From: Liolophura sinensis
Lineage: Eukaryota > Mollusca > Polyplacophora > Chitonida > Chitonidae
Assembly: GCF_032854445.1 (NCBI RefSeq)
Contig: NC_088295.1
Span: forward strand, 94,047,805-94,111,804
DNA: 64,000 nt
Reading direction: 5' to 3'
This document shows, piece by piece, positions 1 to 21,636 of this stretch. The position numbers and the translations under genes were made by a program. The number at the start of each line of letters is the position of its first letter. Position 1 is the first letter of the stretch. The notes beneath the pieces are model-generated. The model did no database searches, was not told where the DNA came from, and saw only the letters and a list, made by a program, of their open reading frames with translations.

Positions 1-889
1 GTGATGTGATGTGACTGATGTGATGTGAATGTAGTGCTGTAGGTCTATGTGTATGACTGATGTGATGTCACTGATGCGATGTGAATGTAGTACTGTAGGT
101 CTGTGTATGACTTGTGATTTGATGTGACTGATGTGATGTGAATGTAGTACTGTGGGTCTGTGTATGACTGTTGTGATGTGATGTGACTGATGTGATGTGA
201 ATGTAGTGTTGTAGGTCTGTGATGTCAATGTAGTACTGTTGGTCTATGTGTATGACTGTGATGTGACTGATGTGAATGTAGTACTGTTGGTCTATGTGTA
301 TGACTGATGTGATGTGAATGTAGTACTGTAGGTCTATGTGTATGACTGATGTGATGTGATGTGACTGATGTGATGTGAATGTAGTGTTGTAGGTCTGTGA
401 TGTCAATGTAGTACTGTTGGTCTATGTGTATGACTGATGTGATGTGAATGTAGTACTGTAGGTTTATGTGTATGACTGATGTGATGTCAATGTAGTACTG
501 TAGGTTTATGTGTATGACTGATGTGGCGGATGTGAATGTAGTACTGTTGGTCTATGTGTATGACTGATGTGATGTCAATGTAGTACTGTAGGTCTATGTG
601 TATGTCTGATGTGATGTGAATGTAGTACTGTTGGTCTATGTGTATGACTGATGTGATGTGAATGTAGTACTGTAGGTTTATGTGTATGACTTATGTGATG
701 TGAATGTAGTACTGTTGGTCTATGTGTATGACTGATGTGATGCGAATGTAGTGCTGTAGGTCTATGCGTATGTCTGATGTGATGTGAATGTAGTACTGTT
801 GGTCTATGTGTATGACTGATATGATGTGAATGTAGTACTGTAGGTTTATGTGTATGACTTATGTGATGTGACTGATGTGATGTAAATGT
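1..889. repeat. 42-bp minisatellite in an MSH2 intron
   Basis: About 21 head-to-tail copies of a 42-bp unit with core gtgaatgtagtactgt, running off the left edge. It lies upstream of the first visible MSH2 exon and so is probably intronic. Because 42 is a multiple of three, long open frames run through it; these are not genes. Confidence 0.93.
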
Positions 890-1640
890 AGCTCTGTGTA
901 TGACTAGCTCTGTGTATGACTAGCTCTGTGTATGACGGTAGCTCTGTGTATGACTGTAGCTCTGTGTATGACTGTAGCTGTGTGTATGGCGGTAGCTCTG
1001 TGTATGACTAGCTCTGTGTATGACTAGCTCTGTGTATGACTGTAGCTCTGTGTATGACTGTAGCTGTGTGTATGGCGGTAGCTCTGTGTATGACTGTAGC
1101 TCTGTGTATGACTGTAGCTCTGTGTATGACTGTAGCTTTGTGTATGACGGTAGCTCTGTGTATGACAGTAGATCTAGGTATGACAGTAGCTATGTGTATG
1201 ACTATAGCTTTGTGTATGACGGTAGCTCTGTGTATGACGGTAGCTCTGTGTATGACTGTAGCTCTGTGTATGACGGTAGCTTTGTGTATGACGGTAGCTT
1301 TGTGTATGACGGTAGCTCTGTGTATGACTGTAGCTCTGTGTATGACTGTAGCTTTGTGTATGACGGTAGCTCTGTGTATGACTGTAGCTCTGTGTATGAC
1401 GGTAGCTTTGTGTATGACGGTAGCTCTGTGTATGACTGTAGCTCTGTGTATGACTGTAGCTCTGTGTATGACTATAGCTCTGTGTATGACTGTAGCTCTG
1501 TATGACGGTAGCTCTGTGTATGACTGTAGCTCTGTGTATGACGCTAGCGCTGTGTATGACTGTAGCTCTGTGTATGACGGTAGCTCTGTGTATGACTGTA
1601 GCTCTTTGTATGACGGTAGCTCTGTGTTTGACTCTGTGTA
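890..1640. repeat. 18-bp (16-bp variant) minisatellite
   Basis: About 40 copies of an 18-bp unit with core tagctctgtgtatgac, joined directly to the preceding 42-bp array. Both units end in gtgtatgac, so the shorter array may have grown from the end of the longer unit. It ends about 125 bp before an MSH2 exon. Open frames of 160-235 codons here are an effect of the period. Confidence 0.93.
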
Positions 1641-1764
1641 TGTGTCAGATTACACCATGATCTGGGTTGTGTTTCTGCAGCTCATACCTATTCTAGCCCA
1701 TTCAGTGTGTGCTGCAGTTCTCAAATTAAATAACTCAGCATGAGTATTTTTGTCTTCATCTCAG

Positions 1765-11530
<9,766 letters not shown>

Positions 11531-11871
11531 CAGCTCAGTGGTGCTGTTAGGCAGAGGGTGACAAACTGAAGAAAGTAGAAGTGAAGGACAAGGCTTACGT
11601 TAGTGATTTACTGGCCAGGAAACAGTGACAGCTCAGTGGTGCTGTTAGGCAGAGGGTGACAAACTGAAGAAAGTAGAAGTGAAGGACAACGCTTACATTT
11701 GAGACAGCTCAGTTGTATTAGGGGGCCGATGAGTAGGGAAGGGTGGTGGGTAGGGGGGCAGTTAGTAACTATGTGAAGGAGAACCATACGTTGTGAGGCT
11801 ATCTGTGACCTGTGTGTAGATGCATGTAAATACATTATGTAGGTACTGTAATACACCCAGCATGTTGTAAG

Positions 11872-11990
11872 TGATGTGCAGGACTGTGAGGAGTAGGCTG
11901 TGCTGAACTGTGAGGAGTAGGCTGTGCTGAACTGTGAAGAGTAGGCTGTGCTGGACTGTGAGGAGTAGGATGTGCTGGACTGTGTGGAGT
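11872..11990. repeat. 24-bp repeat in the probable MSH2 3' UTR
   Basis: Five copies of a unit with core ctgtgaggagtaggctgtg. It lies downstream of the MSH2 stop and upstream of the candidate polyadenylation signal. Confidence 0.85.
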
Positions 11991-12402
11991 GCCATATTGG
12001 AGGCGCATTATAACTAGCAAGGTTTCTGTATCAACATTGCTCCAATGTGATGGTAGGGAATGGCTCATACAAACCTTCAGCATATGACATGCTGCTTCAG
12101 CGCTTCATGGTGATTGCCTGGTCAAGATTGGTATGGAAGTGACTTCTCAGAGAAGAGCGAGCTAACTTAGATAAATGTTGAAATTGAACAGTACTTCATG
12201 ACTTTCAGTACTCTCTGTAATTACAACTGATGCATTAGAGAGCGTTTGACCATTAGGCTAGGGTGCACGCTGAGTACACCTAGCAGGTGGACCTGCCATT
12301 AGCTCAAGTGGATTAAAGGAAGGAAATAAAATATCTCTGCGATATTACTGTGATGAGACCTAATTGCAGGATTGACTGTGAATTATGCCTCTGAGATGTC
12401 TG

Positions 12403-12408
12403 AATAAA
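12403..12408 (+). terminator. Candidate MSH2 polyadenylation signal
   Basis: AATAAA within ctgaataaaagtctt, about 870 bp after the MSH2 stop and followed by a T-rich stretch. It is the first convincing signal I see downstream of the stop. Transcript data are needed to confirm use. Confidence 0.45.
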
Positions 12409-12411
12409 AGT

Positions 12412-12870
12412 CTTATTTTCCTGATGGATTGATTCTTTGTGCTCTGTGAAGTAGAGAACTGATGATCGTCTGCTTCATATTAGCTCCAGCTGTGTGCCCA
12501 CAAAGGTTTGTGTTCGGTCTTGTAGGATGGACTACATACGCTTAAATACTCAGGGCTAGTAAACCTTTTCTCCCATGGCCTGCCCTACTTGTCGTGTACT
12601 TGTCTGTAACTTCACGTCAGGGTTTTGCCACACACCTAGATGGCTAGGTTCCATCATTCAAGTTGCAGATGAATATAGATCTATGAATGCAGGGGCCCAC
12701 TTAACCTTGAAAGCAACTGTTTCAAGCAAAAGATATGGACGTGAGGTCACCCATAACTCTGGTTGGGAAAATTCTAAAAATAAATACTGAACTATTTTCC
12801 TGGACAGTGTTCAGTGGTCTTTAATCTGATATGTGTTTCATTTTACTGTTTTCTTTGCCTTAAATGAAAT
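12412..12870. other. Intergenic spacer
   Basis: Unique-looking sequence between the MSH2 end and the 115-bp repeats. I see no exon, RNA gene or recognisable repeat. Confidence 0.5.
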
Positions 12871-12871
12871 G

Positions 12872-13680
12872 TCAGTATTACCAGGTATGAGAAGCGGCAG
12901 TTGAATGCGCCTTCCGCAGATCCGCTCAGCACATTGTATCAATGCATTCCGAGGTATTAGGGGGGTGGAGGAAATATTGAGAAAATCTGTGTTACCAGGT
13001 ATGAGAAGCGGTAGTTAAATTGCACCTCCCGCTAATCCGCCCAGCACTTTGTATCAATGCATTCCGAGGTATTAGGGGGGTGGAGGAAATATTGAGAAAA
13101 TCTGTGTTACCAGGTATGAGAAGCGGTAGTTAAATTGCACCTCCCGCGAATCCGCCCAGCACTTTGTATCAATGCATTCCGAGGTATTAGGGCGGTGGAG
13201 GAAATATTGAGAAAATCTGTGTTACCAAGTATGAGAAGCGGTAGTTAAATTGCACCTCCCGCGAATCCGCTCAGCACATTGTAACAATGCATTCCGAGGT
13301 ATTAGGGCGGTGGAGGAAATATTGAGAAAATCTGTGTTACTAGGTATGAGAAGTGGTAGTTAAATTGCACCTCCCGCGAATCCGCCCAGCACTTTGTAAC
13401 AATGCATTCCGAGGTAATAGGGCGGTGGAGGAAATATTGAGAAAATCTGTGTTACCAGGTATGAGAAGCGGTAGTTAAATTGCACCTCCCGCGAATCCGC
13501 TCAGCACATTGTAACAATGCATTCCAAGGTATTAGGGCGGTGGAGGAAATATTGAGAAAATCTGTGTTACCAGGTATGAGAAGTGGTAGTTAAATTGCAC
13601 CTCCCGCGAATCCGCCCAGCACTTTGTAACAATGCATTCCAAGGTAATAGGGCGGTGGAGGAAATGTCGAGAATGTCATT
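12872..13680. repeat. 115-bp tandem repeat, seven copies
   Basis: Seven copies of a unit of about 115 bp containing ggtatgagaagcggtag, cacctcccgcgaatccgc and gcattccgaggtatta. Copy starts fall at about 12881, 12995, 13110, 13225, 13340, 13455 and 13570. The period is the longest in the window, and neighbouring copies differ at only a few positions. Confidence 0.95.
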
Positions 13681-13691
13681 GATGCGGATGT

Positions 13692-13775
13692 CGCCTGGGC
13701 CCGGTTGTTCAGAACTGGCTTAAGACTTAATACAAGATTTAAGTTTAAGCCAAATCTTCAGTGTTTGTATTTAGC
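13692..13775. mobile_element. Fragment resembling a widespread palindromic MITE
   Basis: The string gggcccggttgttcag followed by A/T-rich, partly self-complementary sequence (ggcttaagactt, then gtttaagcc) resembles a short non-autonomous element I recall from several invertebrate genomes. This rests on memory of the motif, so confidence is low. Confidence 0.3.
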
Positions 13776-14212
13776 CTAATATGTTTCAGTTTTTATCTTT
13801 GGCTACTTCTCATCTCCTCTCGGAAGTCAATTACAGTGACAATGTCATATTTCCTGGCAAAACCAGTGTGACAATGAATTGTAGCGTTAATCGTGGTGTA
13901 AAACCGATCGATCTACCTGGTTCTTTTGGTAAAACGCGGCTGCGAATCAATTCGCGACAGGATAACGTGTTAGGAAAGAAAGGTACCTCTTAGATAGAAC
14001 AATATGGCTCATACATACCCCCTGACGTTACACTTGCGTCCCCATGGTAACCAACCTTAATTTCATTGGATACGAAACTGCCAGCTTATGTTTGACTAAA
14101 CCAGGTTCATGTAGACACACTATTTCAATAAGAAAGAGTTGACTTACAGAATGATGCCAAAAAAAAGGATTATTCTGGGATATGGCCTTAGTTTCATAGT
14201 TACAACAGAACC
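13776..14212 (+). other. 5' flank of the first GPCR
   Basis: About 440 bp upstream of the start codon at 14213. I see no clear TATA box or upstream coding exon, although an unrecognised 5' non-coding exon is possible. Confidence 0.4.
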
Positions 14213-16269
14213 ATGAACAACTCGGCTACACTAAACGCGATCTCTGAGACTTCAGACCTGGCGACTTTCTCAAATTTTGCCCTTCTTGTGCCGGCAACCT
14301 TTGCCAACCTGTTGGCTATTGTGATTTTTTTTCGCTCTGTGCGCCGCGAGGGGCATGTTGCGAATTTATTTCTTCTATGTCTGAGTTGCACAGACCTTCT
14401 GGGTTGTTTTTACGGTTTGCATGTAGTTGCCACACCGCTCTATCAACACCTTTTTAGCCCGGTCATTTGTTCGATCTTGGTGTTTTTTGGAGCCTTCTTC
14501 GGCTTGCTGTCGGCTCTGTCTGCCACTGTTCTGGCCATTGACAGGTACTTCGCCCTGTGCAAGCCTTACACTTACGGAATAGCCTTCACTAGAAAACGGG
14601 CGTTCCTGTACATAGGCATTATTGTACTAATAGCAACTTCGGTGTGCCTGATCAACGTTGTTGGACTCGGTAGCTCTCACCAATTCGTGAACAACTCGGA
14701 TGGATCTCAGACAATCCAGTGTTCTTCTCGACTCTACCAGACGGCCCCGGAACGCCGTGTCTTCGGCTACCTGTATGGAATTCTAGGAACTGCTGTCCTC
14801 CTCGTGGTCACCTTCTGTAACGTACAGGTAATCATTACAGTGCTGAAGATGAGGCGGCGCGTTGCGAGCCTTGAAGGAGCAGGGGCCGTCGGCCAGACGA
14901 ACCAGGTAGAGGTGAAGTTTGCCCGGGTGATCATAGGCCTATCCATCGTCCTCCTCGTGTGTTGGTCTCCTTTCATGGTGAGCTTGAACAGGATCTTTTA
15001 ATTAGTTATTTTAGTTAAACATCATATTTGTTTGGCAAAAGAGATATGCTACCCTATGGTAAACCCCTTTTATGTACAATCCGACCTGTTTGTACAATGT
15101 ATGTCTGAAGAGTTCTCATCTTGGATGTATCACATATTTTGATGGACGTGTGTCCATTTAGATTTAGATATCTTGGATTTAGTTTAGAGGGTTTCTTTGT
15201 TTTACCATTTGGTATATTTGTATATGGTTTCATTTAAGAGTCATAACTGTCATCGTCTACATCAGAGAATCACTTGTAACTGTGTCATTGTCTACATCAT
15301 ATAATCACTCAAAACTCTGTCATTGTTTACGTCAGAGAATCACTCGTAACTATGTCATTGTCTACATCAGAGAATCACTCGTAACTATGTCATTGTCTAC
15401 ATCAGAGAATCACTCGTAACTGTCATTGTCTGCATCAGAGAATCACTTGTAACTATGTCATTGTCTACATCAGAGAATCACTCGTAACTATGCCATTGTC
15501 TACATCTGAGAATCACTCGTAACTGTGTCATTGTCTACATCAGAGAATCACTCGTAATTATGTCATTGTCTACATCAGAGAATCACTCGTAACTATGTCA
15601 TTGTCTACATCAGAGAATCACTCGTAACTATGTCGTTGTCTACATCAGAGAATCACTCGTAACTGTGTCATGGTCTACATCAGAGAATCACTCGTAACTA
15701 TGTCATTGTCTACATCAGAGAATCACTCGTAACTGCGTCATGGTCTACATCAGAGAATTGTTCATAACTGTTATTGTCTACAGCAGAAAAAAATTCGTAT
15801 CTTTGCCATTTTTCGCTCGCTCTCGGGTATGGCTGGCAAATTTGGGTAAACACATATTACAAGATGGCTAATATACCTCAAACATGGAAGATAACTGTCA
15901 ACCTTTTTATTCATTTCTATATTACAGTGTTGTGTTCTGAACCTTTGAATTTCATTTCATAGTGGGACTTCCTAAATCCTCTCATGTGTTTCCATGTCAC
16001 GTTTTTAGGTAAACTCTTTGCTTGCCCAGATGGACGTGAAGGTCAGTTTTCAATATCAGGTCGCCTCACATGTGTTGGTAACTGTGAACTTTATGGTGGA
16101 CCCATTTGTCTTCCTGCTCCTGAGGAAGTCTTACCGTAAAGAAGCCGCCCACTTGTTGTGTGGCTGCTGCTGTCACGTGACCACTACGGTTAATGACGTC
16201 ATAATGCCGCCAATTCAACGCTCCGTAATCAATCAGAGTAGAGATTCCCAGACCAGGTGTACTACGTGA
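14213..16269 (+). CDS. Prostanoid-receptor-like class A GPCR, two exons
   Basis: Exons 14213-14977 and 16009-16269 join in phase 0 (ATG|GTGAGC to TTTTTAG|GTA) to give 341 residues, a normal length for a class A receptor. The N-terminus has NNS near residue 2. TM1 lies near 22-42 and TM2 near 50-74. C86 and C170 are placed to form the TM3-ECL2 disulphide. IDRY is at 109-112 and CWSPF at 250-254 in TM6. DPFVF at 286-290 replaces NPxxY, and CGCCC near 306-310 is a likely palmitoylation site. The intron after TM6 and the DP in TM7 are traits of prostanoid receptors. However, the arginine that binds the prostanoid carboxylate in TM7 (nine residues before that D) is valine here, and the ECL2 signature is missing. 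The ligand is therefore uncertain. It should signal through a G protein at the plasma membrane. An open frame on the opposite strand is a shadow. Confidence 0.9.
15236..15790. repeat. 35-bp minisatellite in the GPCR intron
   Basis: About 15 copies of a 35-bp unit with core gtctacatcagagaatcac, filling over half of the 1,031-bp intron of the prostanoid-like receptor. Copies differ mostly in the ctatg/ctgtg segment. Confidence 0.95.
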
Positions 16270-16380
16270 CACGTGAGGCAGACAGACACGTGCCCGCCAT
16301 GTCGGCGGATAGGACTCCCCGACCAGGTGTACTACGTGACACGTGATGCAGGCAGACACGTTCCCGCCATGTCGACAGAA
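16245..16380 (+). repeat. 70-bp direct duplication over the GPCR stop codon
   Basis: Two copies of a 70-bp block (gaccaggtgtactacgtgac at 16251 and again at 16321). The receptor stop (TGA 16267-16269) lies in the first copy; the second is 3' UTR. Both contain cacgtg-like palindromes. The following 450 bp (16381-16830) holds nothing I recognise. Confidence 0.9.
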
Positions 16381-16829
16381 AAATTTGCCGCACACCGTCT
16401 ATTCCAGATTTTTTTGTTCATATACGTTTTGTATACTTCATTCTTGGTTGAGTCAAAAATGATTTGAAAAATATACTGTCTGGCGTTCTTATTTGTATAC
16501 ATATCGTAATTCGCCGTTATAATCAACAATCTTTTTATCTTCAAAATGTTCATGCTTGCCTGGTGTAAGTGTTTTGGAAACTTTTTGGAAATATAAAATA
16601 ATATTTAAGTTGTTTATATCGAAAGTTTTTGGTGTAATTTCAAACTAAGACATGTTGCCTTTGCTGATATGACCAAAAAGGTAAGGAAAAGTGCATGTTT
16701 ATAGGGTGTGTAGGGTATGTATACCATATCCGACGTGTGGGTGTTAGGGTGAGGGGGGGGGACGTATTTCACATCGTTTTGAGTATCTGTTTTTAGTAGT
16801 GTTTTTGGGAGTGGGTACATGATATCTTG

Positions 16830-18088
16830 ATAGGGAAGGCGTTATGTGATTCGTTTTGGGTATTTATATCTAGACTTGTATAGGAGCGGGTACATGATAT
16901 CGTCTTGAGCATCTATCTATAGACGTGTATAGGGAAGCGGGTACGGTATATCGTCTTTAACATCTATATATAGACGTTATATCGTCTTGATTATCTGTAT
17001 AATCGTGTAATAATCATCTATAAGCGTGCATTGGGAAGGGGGTAAGATATGTCTTGAGTATCTTATATCTAAACGTGAATATGGGGAGGGGTACATGTCG
17101 CCGTCATGGACACTTATAGCTAGACGTGTATATAGGGAGGGGTACATGATATCGTCTGAGTGTTCACATCTATATCTAGACGTGCGTAGCGAAGGGGATA
17201 TATGATATCGTCTTGAGTGTTCACATCTATATGTAGACGTGCGTAGCGAAGGGGGTATATGATATCGTCTTGAGTGTTCACATCTATATCTAGACGTGCG
17301 TAGCGAAGGGGGTATATGATGTCCTCTTGAGTGTTCACATCTATATCTAGACGTGCGTAGCGAAGGGGTATATGATATCGTCTTGAGTGTTCACACCTAC
17401 ATCTAGACGTGCGTAGCGAAAGGGGTATATGATATCGTCTTGAGTGTTCACATCTATATCTAGACGTGCGTAGCGAAGGGGGTATATGATGTCCTCTTGA
17501 GTGTTCACATCTATATCTAGACGTGCGTAGCGAAGGGGTATATGATATCGTCTTGAGTGTTCACATCTACATCTAGACGTACGTAGCGAAGGGATATATG
17601 ATATCGTCTTGAGTGTTCACATCTACATCTAGACGTGCGTAGCGAAGGGGGTATATGATATCGTCTTGAGTGTTCACATCTACATCTAGACGTGCGTAGA
17701 GAAGGGGGTATATGATATCGTCTTGAGTGTTCACATCTACATCTAGAAGTACGTAGCGAAGGGATGTATGATATTGTCTTGAGTGTTCACATCTACATCT
17801 AGACGTGCGTAGCGAAGGGGGTATATGATATCGTCTTGAGTGTCCACATCTACATCTAGAAGTACGTAGCGAAGGGATATATGATATCGTCTTGAGTGTT
17901 CACATCTACATCTAGACGTGCGTAGCGAAAGGGGTATATGATATCGTCTTGAGTGTTCACATCTATATGTAGACGTGCGTAGCGAAGGGGGTATATGATA
18001 TCGTCTTGAGTGTTCACATCTATATCTAGACGTGCGTAGCGAAGGGGGTATATGATATCGTCTTGAATGTTCACATCTATATCCAGGG
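16830..18088. repeat. 59-bp minisatellite
   Basis: About 17 good copies of a 59-bp unit with core gatatcgtcttgagtgttc followed by agacgtgcgtagcgaa, preceded from about 16830 to 17100 by degenerate, shortened copies. The decay at one edge suggests older units at the left and active turnover to the right. Confidence 0.95.
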
Positions 18089-19190
18089 GAGTTGGGGGCT
18101 GCATGACAAGTTTTGTCAGCAATAATTCATAAGTAATTAAAAATCCTTAAACGCTAGTAGTGAAATTTTGGGAACCCAGACGTGAAATATCCATTTGATA
18201 GCAATGCATTTGTTGCCACCTATGCAAACATTTGGCTGGGAGTAGTTTTCTTTCTTTTTTTATGTATACCCATGGGCATTACTATATCGCTAAAATTATC
18301 TCGCAAGGCTGATATTTAGCAGTACTGTAAAAGAAGCAGTAAAGAGGTGAAATTAGTGATATCAACGTTGAATAAGGATCATTAGATTAGAATCAGTATC
18401 CTGGGGCGAGAGATTCTGAAAATTAATAGACTCCATTGATATCCGCCGTAACACAGGGGTTCGAGTTATATAGACTTTTTCTCACACTACACAAAATGTT
18501 CACTTTTTAAGTCGCTTAAACATCTCCGGATCGTCATCGTAAAAAATGAGTCTCGCTGGCTTTTTCATGGTCAAATTTTTATGAGACCGGAGGCCTTTTT
18601 ACCTTTTGAAAACAGGACATGAACATTTCGAAAGGCAAGTTTTGTGGAGCGCTTGTAAACAGTTTTACCAAACCAGTAGCAATGAAGGTCAGCCGCTGTA
18701 TACGCAGTCAAGGGAAATAACCACGCGTGAAAAAATGTACACAAAGACAGTCCATCACTAATAAAATGGCTTGAGACCTGTCGAAAAGAAATATCAAATG
18801 GCCGTGTGCTAATAACTTACAGGTTATAATGTACAATAAAGACATGTAGGATTAATATACATTTAATTAGCTAATTCATTCAATGAACCGTAGGTTACAA
18901 CTGGCTGAAGTTATTTCAGTGAGGTATAGTGGGCCTTAGCTATATGCTTTGATCACAACAATGATTATTATCATTGTCTGACAAATCAGGGCGTGAAAAA
19001 TTACAAAAACATAATTATCAGTGAAAAGCAGATTGCTGATAACCAGCTTTCAACTGAACATACGACTGATTCAGGACTGTTGTAGTCTGTGCATGATTTG
19101 CTCAATCCATGCAATGTGGCAGGGAAGTTGTTTTAGTTCATCTGCCCCACATGTTATCTTTCTGGACAAACGATTAAGATAAGTTACATG
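18089..19190. other. Intergenic spacer
   Basis: About 1.1 kb of A/T-rich sequence with no open frame of note, no splice-supported exon and no repeat that I recognise. Confidence 0.45.
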
Positions 19191-19576
19191 TACGCATAAT
19201 GTGTCTGTAGCATACCTTTCTTGGTATCCGTAGCATTGTTCAGAAGTTTAATTCCTACTGTGGTTTTTGCTTCATTTATTCAGACTTTAAAAGTGACAAG
19301 AATGGAAACTACAATGACCTGTACAGTACACATACATGTTAACTTAGTAGGCCTACCTGTATGTGAGATTTTTAGAGCGAAAACTAGTAATTTATCTCGT
19401 AGAGCCAGTTGGATTGTAAAGTTGGTACATTACATCAATGTGAATTTGGTTTTGTGCCCCTATACGTACATGTTCATGCGCCAGGTAAATGTTTTATTTA
19501 AAACACGTTATTTTGAAAGAAAAAAAAGCACATAATGTTAGTGACATCAAGGTGACATAAGTTTATTCACAATTTA

Positions 19577-20172
19577 ATGCTTGATACTATATACACACAT
19601 CAAAATGATAATGAGGATATCATGATGTGTGATACCAAATGCACACATCAAAATGATAATCAGGCTATCATCATGTGTGAATGTATGATACCAAATACAC
19701 ACATCAATACACACATCAAAATGATAATCAGGCTATCATCATGTGTGAATGTATGATACCAAATACACACATCAAAATGATAATCAGGCTATCATCATGT
19801 GTGAATGTATGATACCAAAATACACACATCAAAATGATAATCAGGCTATCATCATGTGTAAATGTATGATACCAAGTACACACATCAAAATGATAATCAG
19901 GCTATCATCATGTGTGAATGTATGATACCAAATACACACATCAATACACACATCAAAATGATAATCAGGCTATCATCATGTGTGAATGTATGATACCAAA
20001 TACACACTTCAAAATGATAATCAGGCTATCATCATGTGTGAATGTATGATACCAAGTACACACATCAAAATGATAATCAGGCTATCATCATGTGTGAATG
20101 TATGATACCAAGTACACACATCAATACACACATCAAAATGATAATTAGGATATCATCATGTGTGAATGTAGG
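19577..20172. repeat. 56-bp hairpin-forming minisatellite
   Basis: About ten copies of a 56-bp unit. Each unit holds an imperfect inverted repeat: cacacat pairs with atgtgtg and atgata with tatcat, around a short atcaggc centre. Some copies carry an extra acacatcaat insertion. Confidence 0.93.
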
Positions 20173-20435
20173 AGTTATTAAACAAAAACAGCATTGATTG
20201 TAAATTTATAATTTACACTGTGTGACCACATGTACATCCCTATGGTAATAACATGAGTAGACATACTGAAGGTAGTCGGTTGTGACATTGTTTTGGGAAA
20301 CAATTGAATTGTGGAGTTACTACATCTGTATGTGACTGTAATTTTGTTCCCCTGTGCATATCCATACATGTACATGTATGTCCATGCAGCAGATTATTAT
20401 TTTTATTTAAAATACATAAGTGAAAAAAAATTGAT

Positions 20436-20945
20436 GGTAAATACACACAACTAAATTATAGTTACGGGCACGTGGGATAATTATAGTTACGGGCACATGT
20501 GGGATAATTGTAGTTACGAGCACATGTGGAATAGTAAATACACGCATCTAAAGTATAGTTACGGGTACATGTTCGATAGTAAATACACACATCTAAATTA
20601 TAGTTACGGATACATTGGGGATAGTAAATACACACATCTAAATTATATTTACGGGTTCATGTGGGATAGTAAATACACACATCTAAATTATATTTACGGG
20701 TACGTGTGGGATAGTAAATACACACCACTTAATTTAAATTTACGGGTACATGTGGGATAGTAAATACACACATCTAAATTATAGTTAGGGGCACCTGGGA
20801 TAGTAAATACACACATCTAAATTATAGTTAGGGGCACCTGGGATAGTAAATACACACATCTAAATTATAGTTACGGGCACATGTGGGATAGTAAATACAC
20901 ACATCTAAATTATAGTTACGGGCACATGTGAGATGACATCACGTG
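20436..20945. repeat. 45-bp minisatellite
   Basis: About eleven copies of a 45-bp unit with core tatagttacgggcacatg. It shares the segment aaatacacacatc with the 56-bp unit of the preceding array, so the two arrays probably have a common ancestor. Confidence 0.93.
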
Positions 20946-21311
20946 TGACATCATGTATGAGTTAATAAAAAAACCCAGCAGTGATTGTAAATTTGTACAC
21001 TATTGTCTGACCTGTAGGCCTACATCCGCATAGTAACAACACATAAGACTTACTGTCAGTTGGCAGTTGTGACAATATTATTTGGAATAATTTAAATGAT
21101 TTTGAAAGCGTAGATTTTTTACTTCTTTTGTCAAGAATGGGGGGGAGGACGGCTACATTTTTTTCTTCTCAGAAAATCTGCTTTTGTTCAGTGATATTAT
21201 TGATTTGTTAAGATATTCTCTAATAAGAACCTTGGTTACATTTGAGATGCTATGATCTATATAAAGTTTGTAAATTTCTTGTGCAAGGCATTGTATTTTG
21301 TTTTTTTTTTC

Positions 21312-21636
21312 AAGCTTGGGGTTTAACGCCGTACTTATCAATCTTTCAGTCATATGACGACGAAGGAATCCTTAGGGTGCATGTAATGTGCCTCCTTGTT
21401 GCAGGACGGTTTTCTACAGCTCTTTTATCTAGTGCTGCTTCACTGAGACGGCAAGTAAGCCATTGTACTCATACGGGTCAACCAGTCGTTGCACTATCCC
21501 CTTAATGCCGAATTCCAAGCGTAGTTGGAAGTTGTAACTTCCTCTTTTAAAGTCTTAGGTGTGAATCGACCCAGGATTGATCCTGGATCTACCGCTCCCG
21601 ACACGGACGCTCTACCAACTGTGTTAGCGGGGCCGG
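21312..21636 (-). mobile_element. tRNA-derived SINE (family B), minus orientation
   Basis: Read on the minus strand, the element begins with a tRNA-like head. It has an A-box-like cacagttggtagagcgtc and a B-box-like ggatcaatcctgggtcgatt. A body containing gacgaaggaatcc on the + strand follows. A second copy in the other orientation lies at 41829-42112, which supports mobility. Confidence 0.7.

Larger units (their letters stand above)
19380..21115. repeat. Compound element: spacer blocks alternating with two sister arrays
   Basis: Three related spacer blocks (about 19380-19560, 20173-20435 and 20946-21115) flank two different arrays. The later two share gattgtaaattt followed by tacac, then gacc, tacatcc and a gttgtgaca segment. 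The first two share ttttgt, cccct and a ttttatttaaaa segment. The pattern spacer-array-spacer-array-spacer suggests duplication of a larger element with internal tandem repeats, an arrangement known in some non-autonomous Helitron-type elements of bivalves. The family is not established here. Confidence 0.6.

Noticed and set aside
1036-1743. Repetitive 235-codon frame
   Set aside because: Produced by the 18-bp repeat and lies directly before an MSH2 acceptor.
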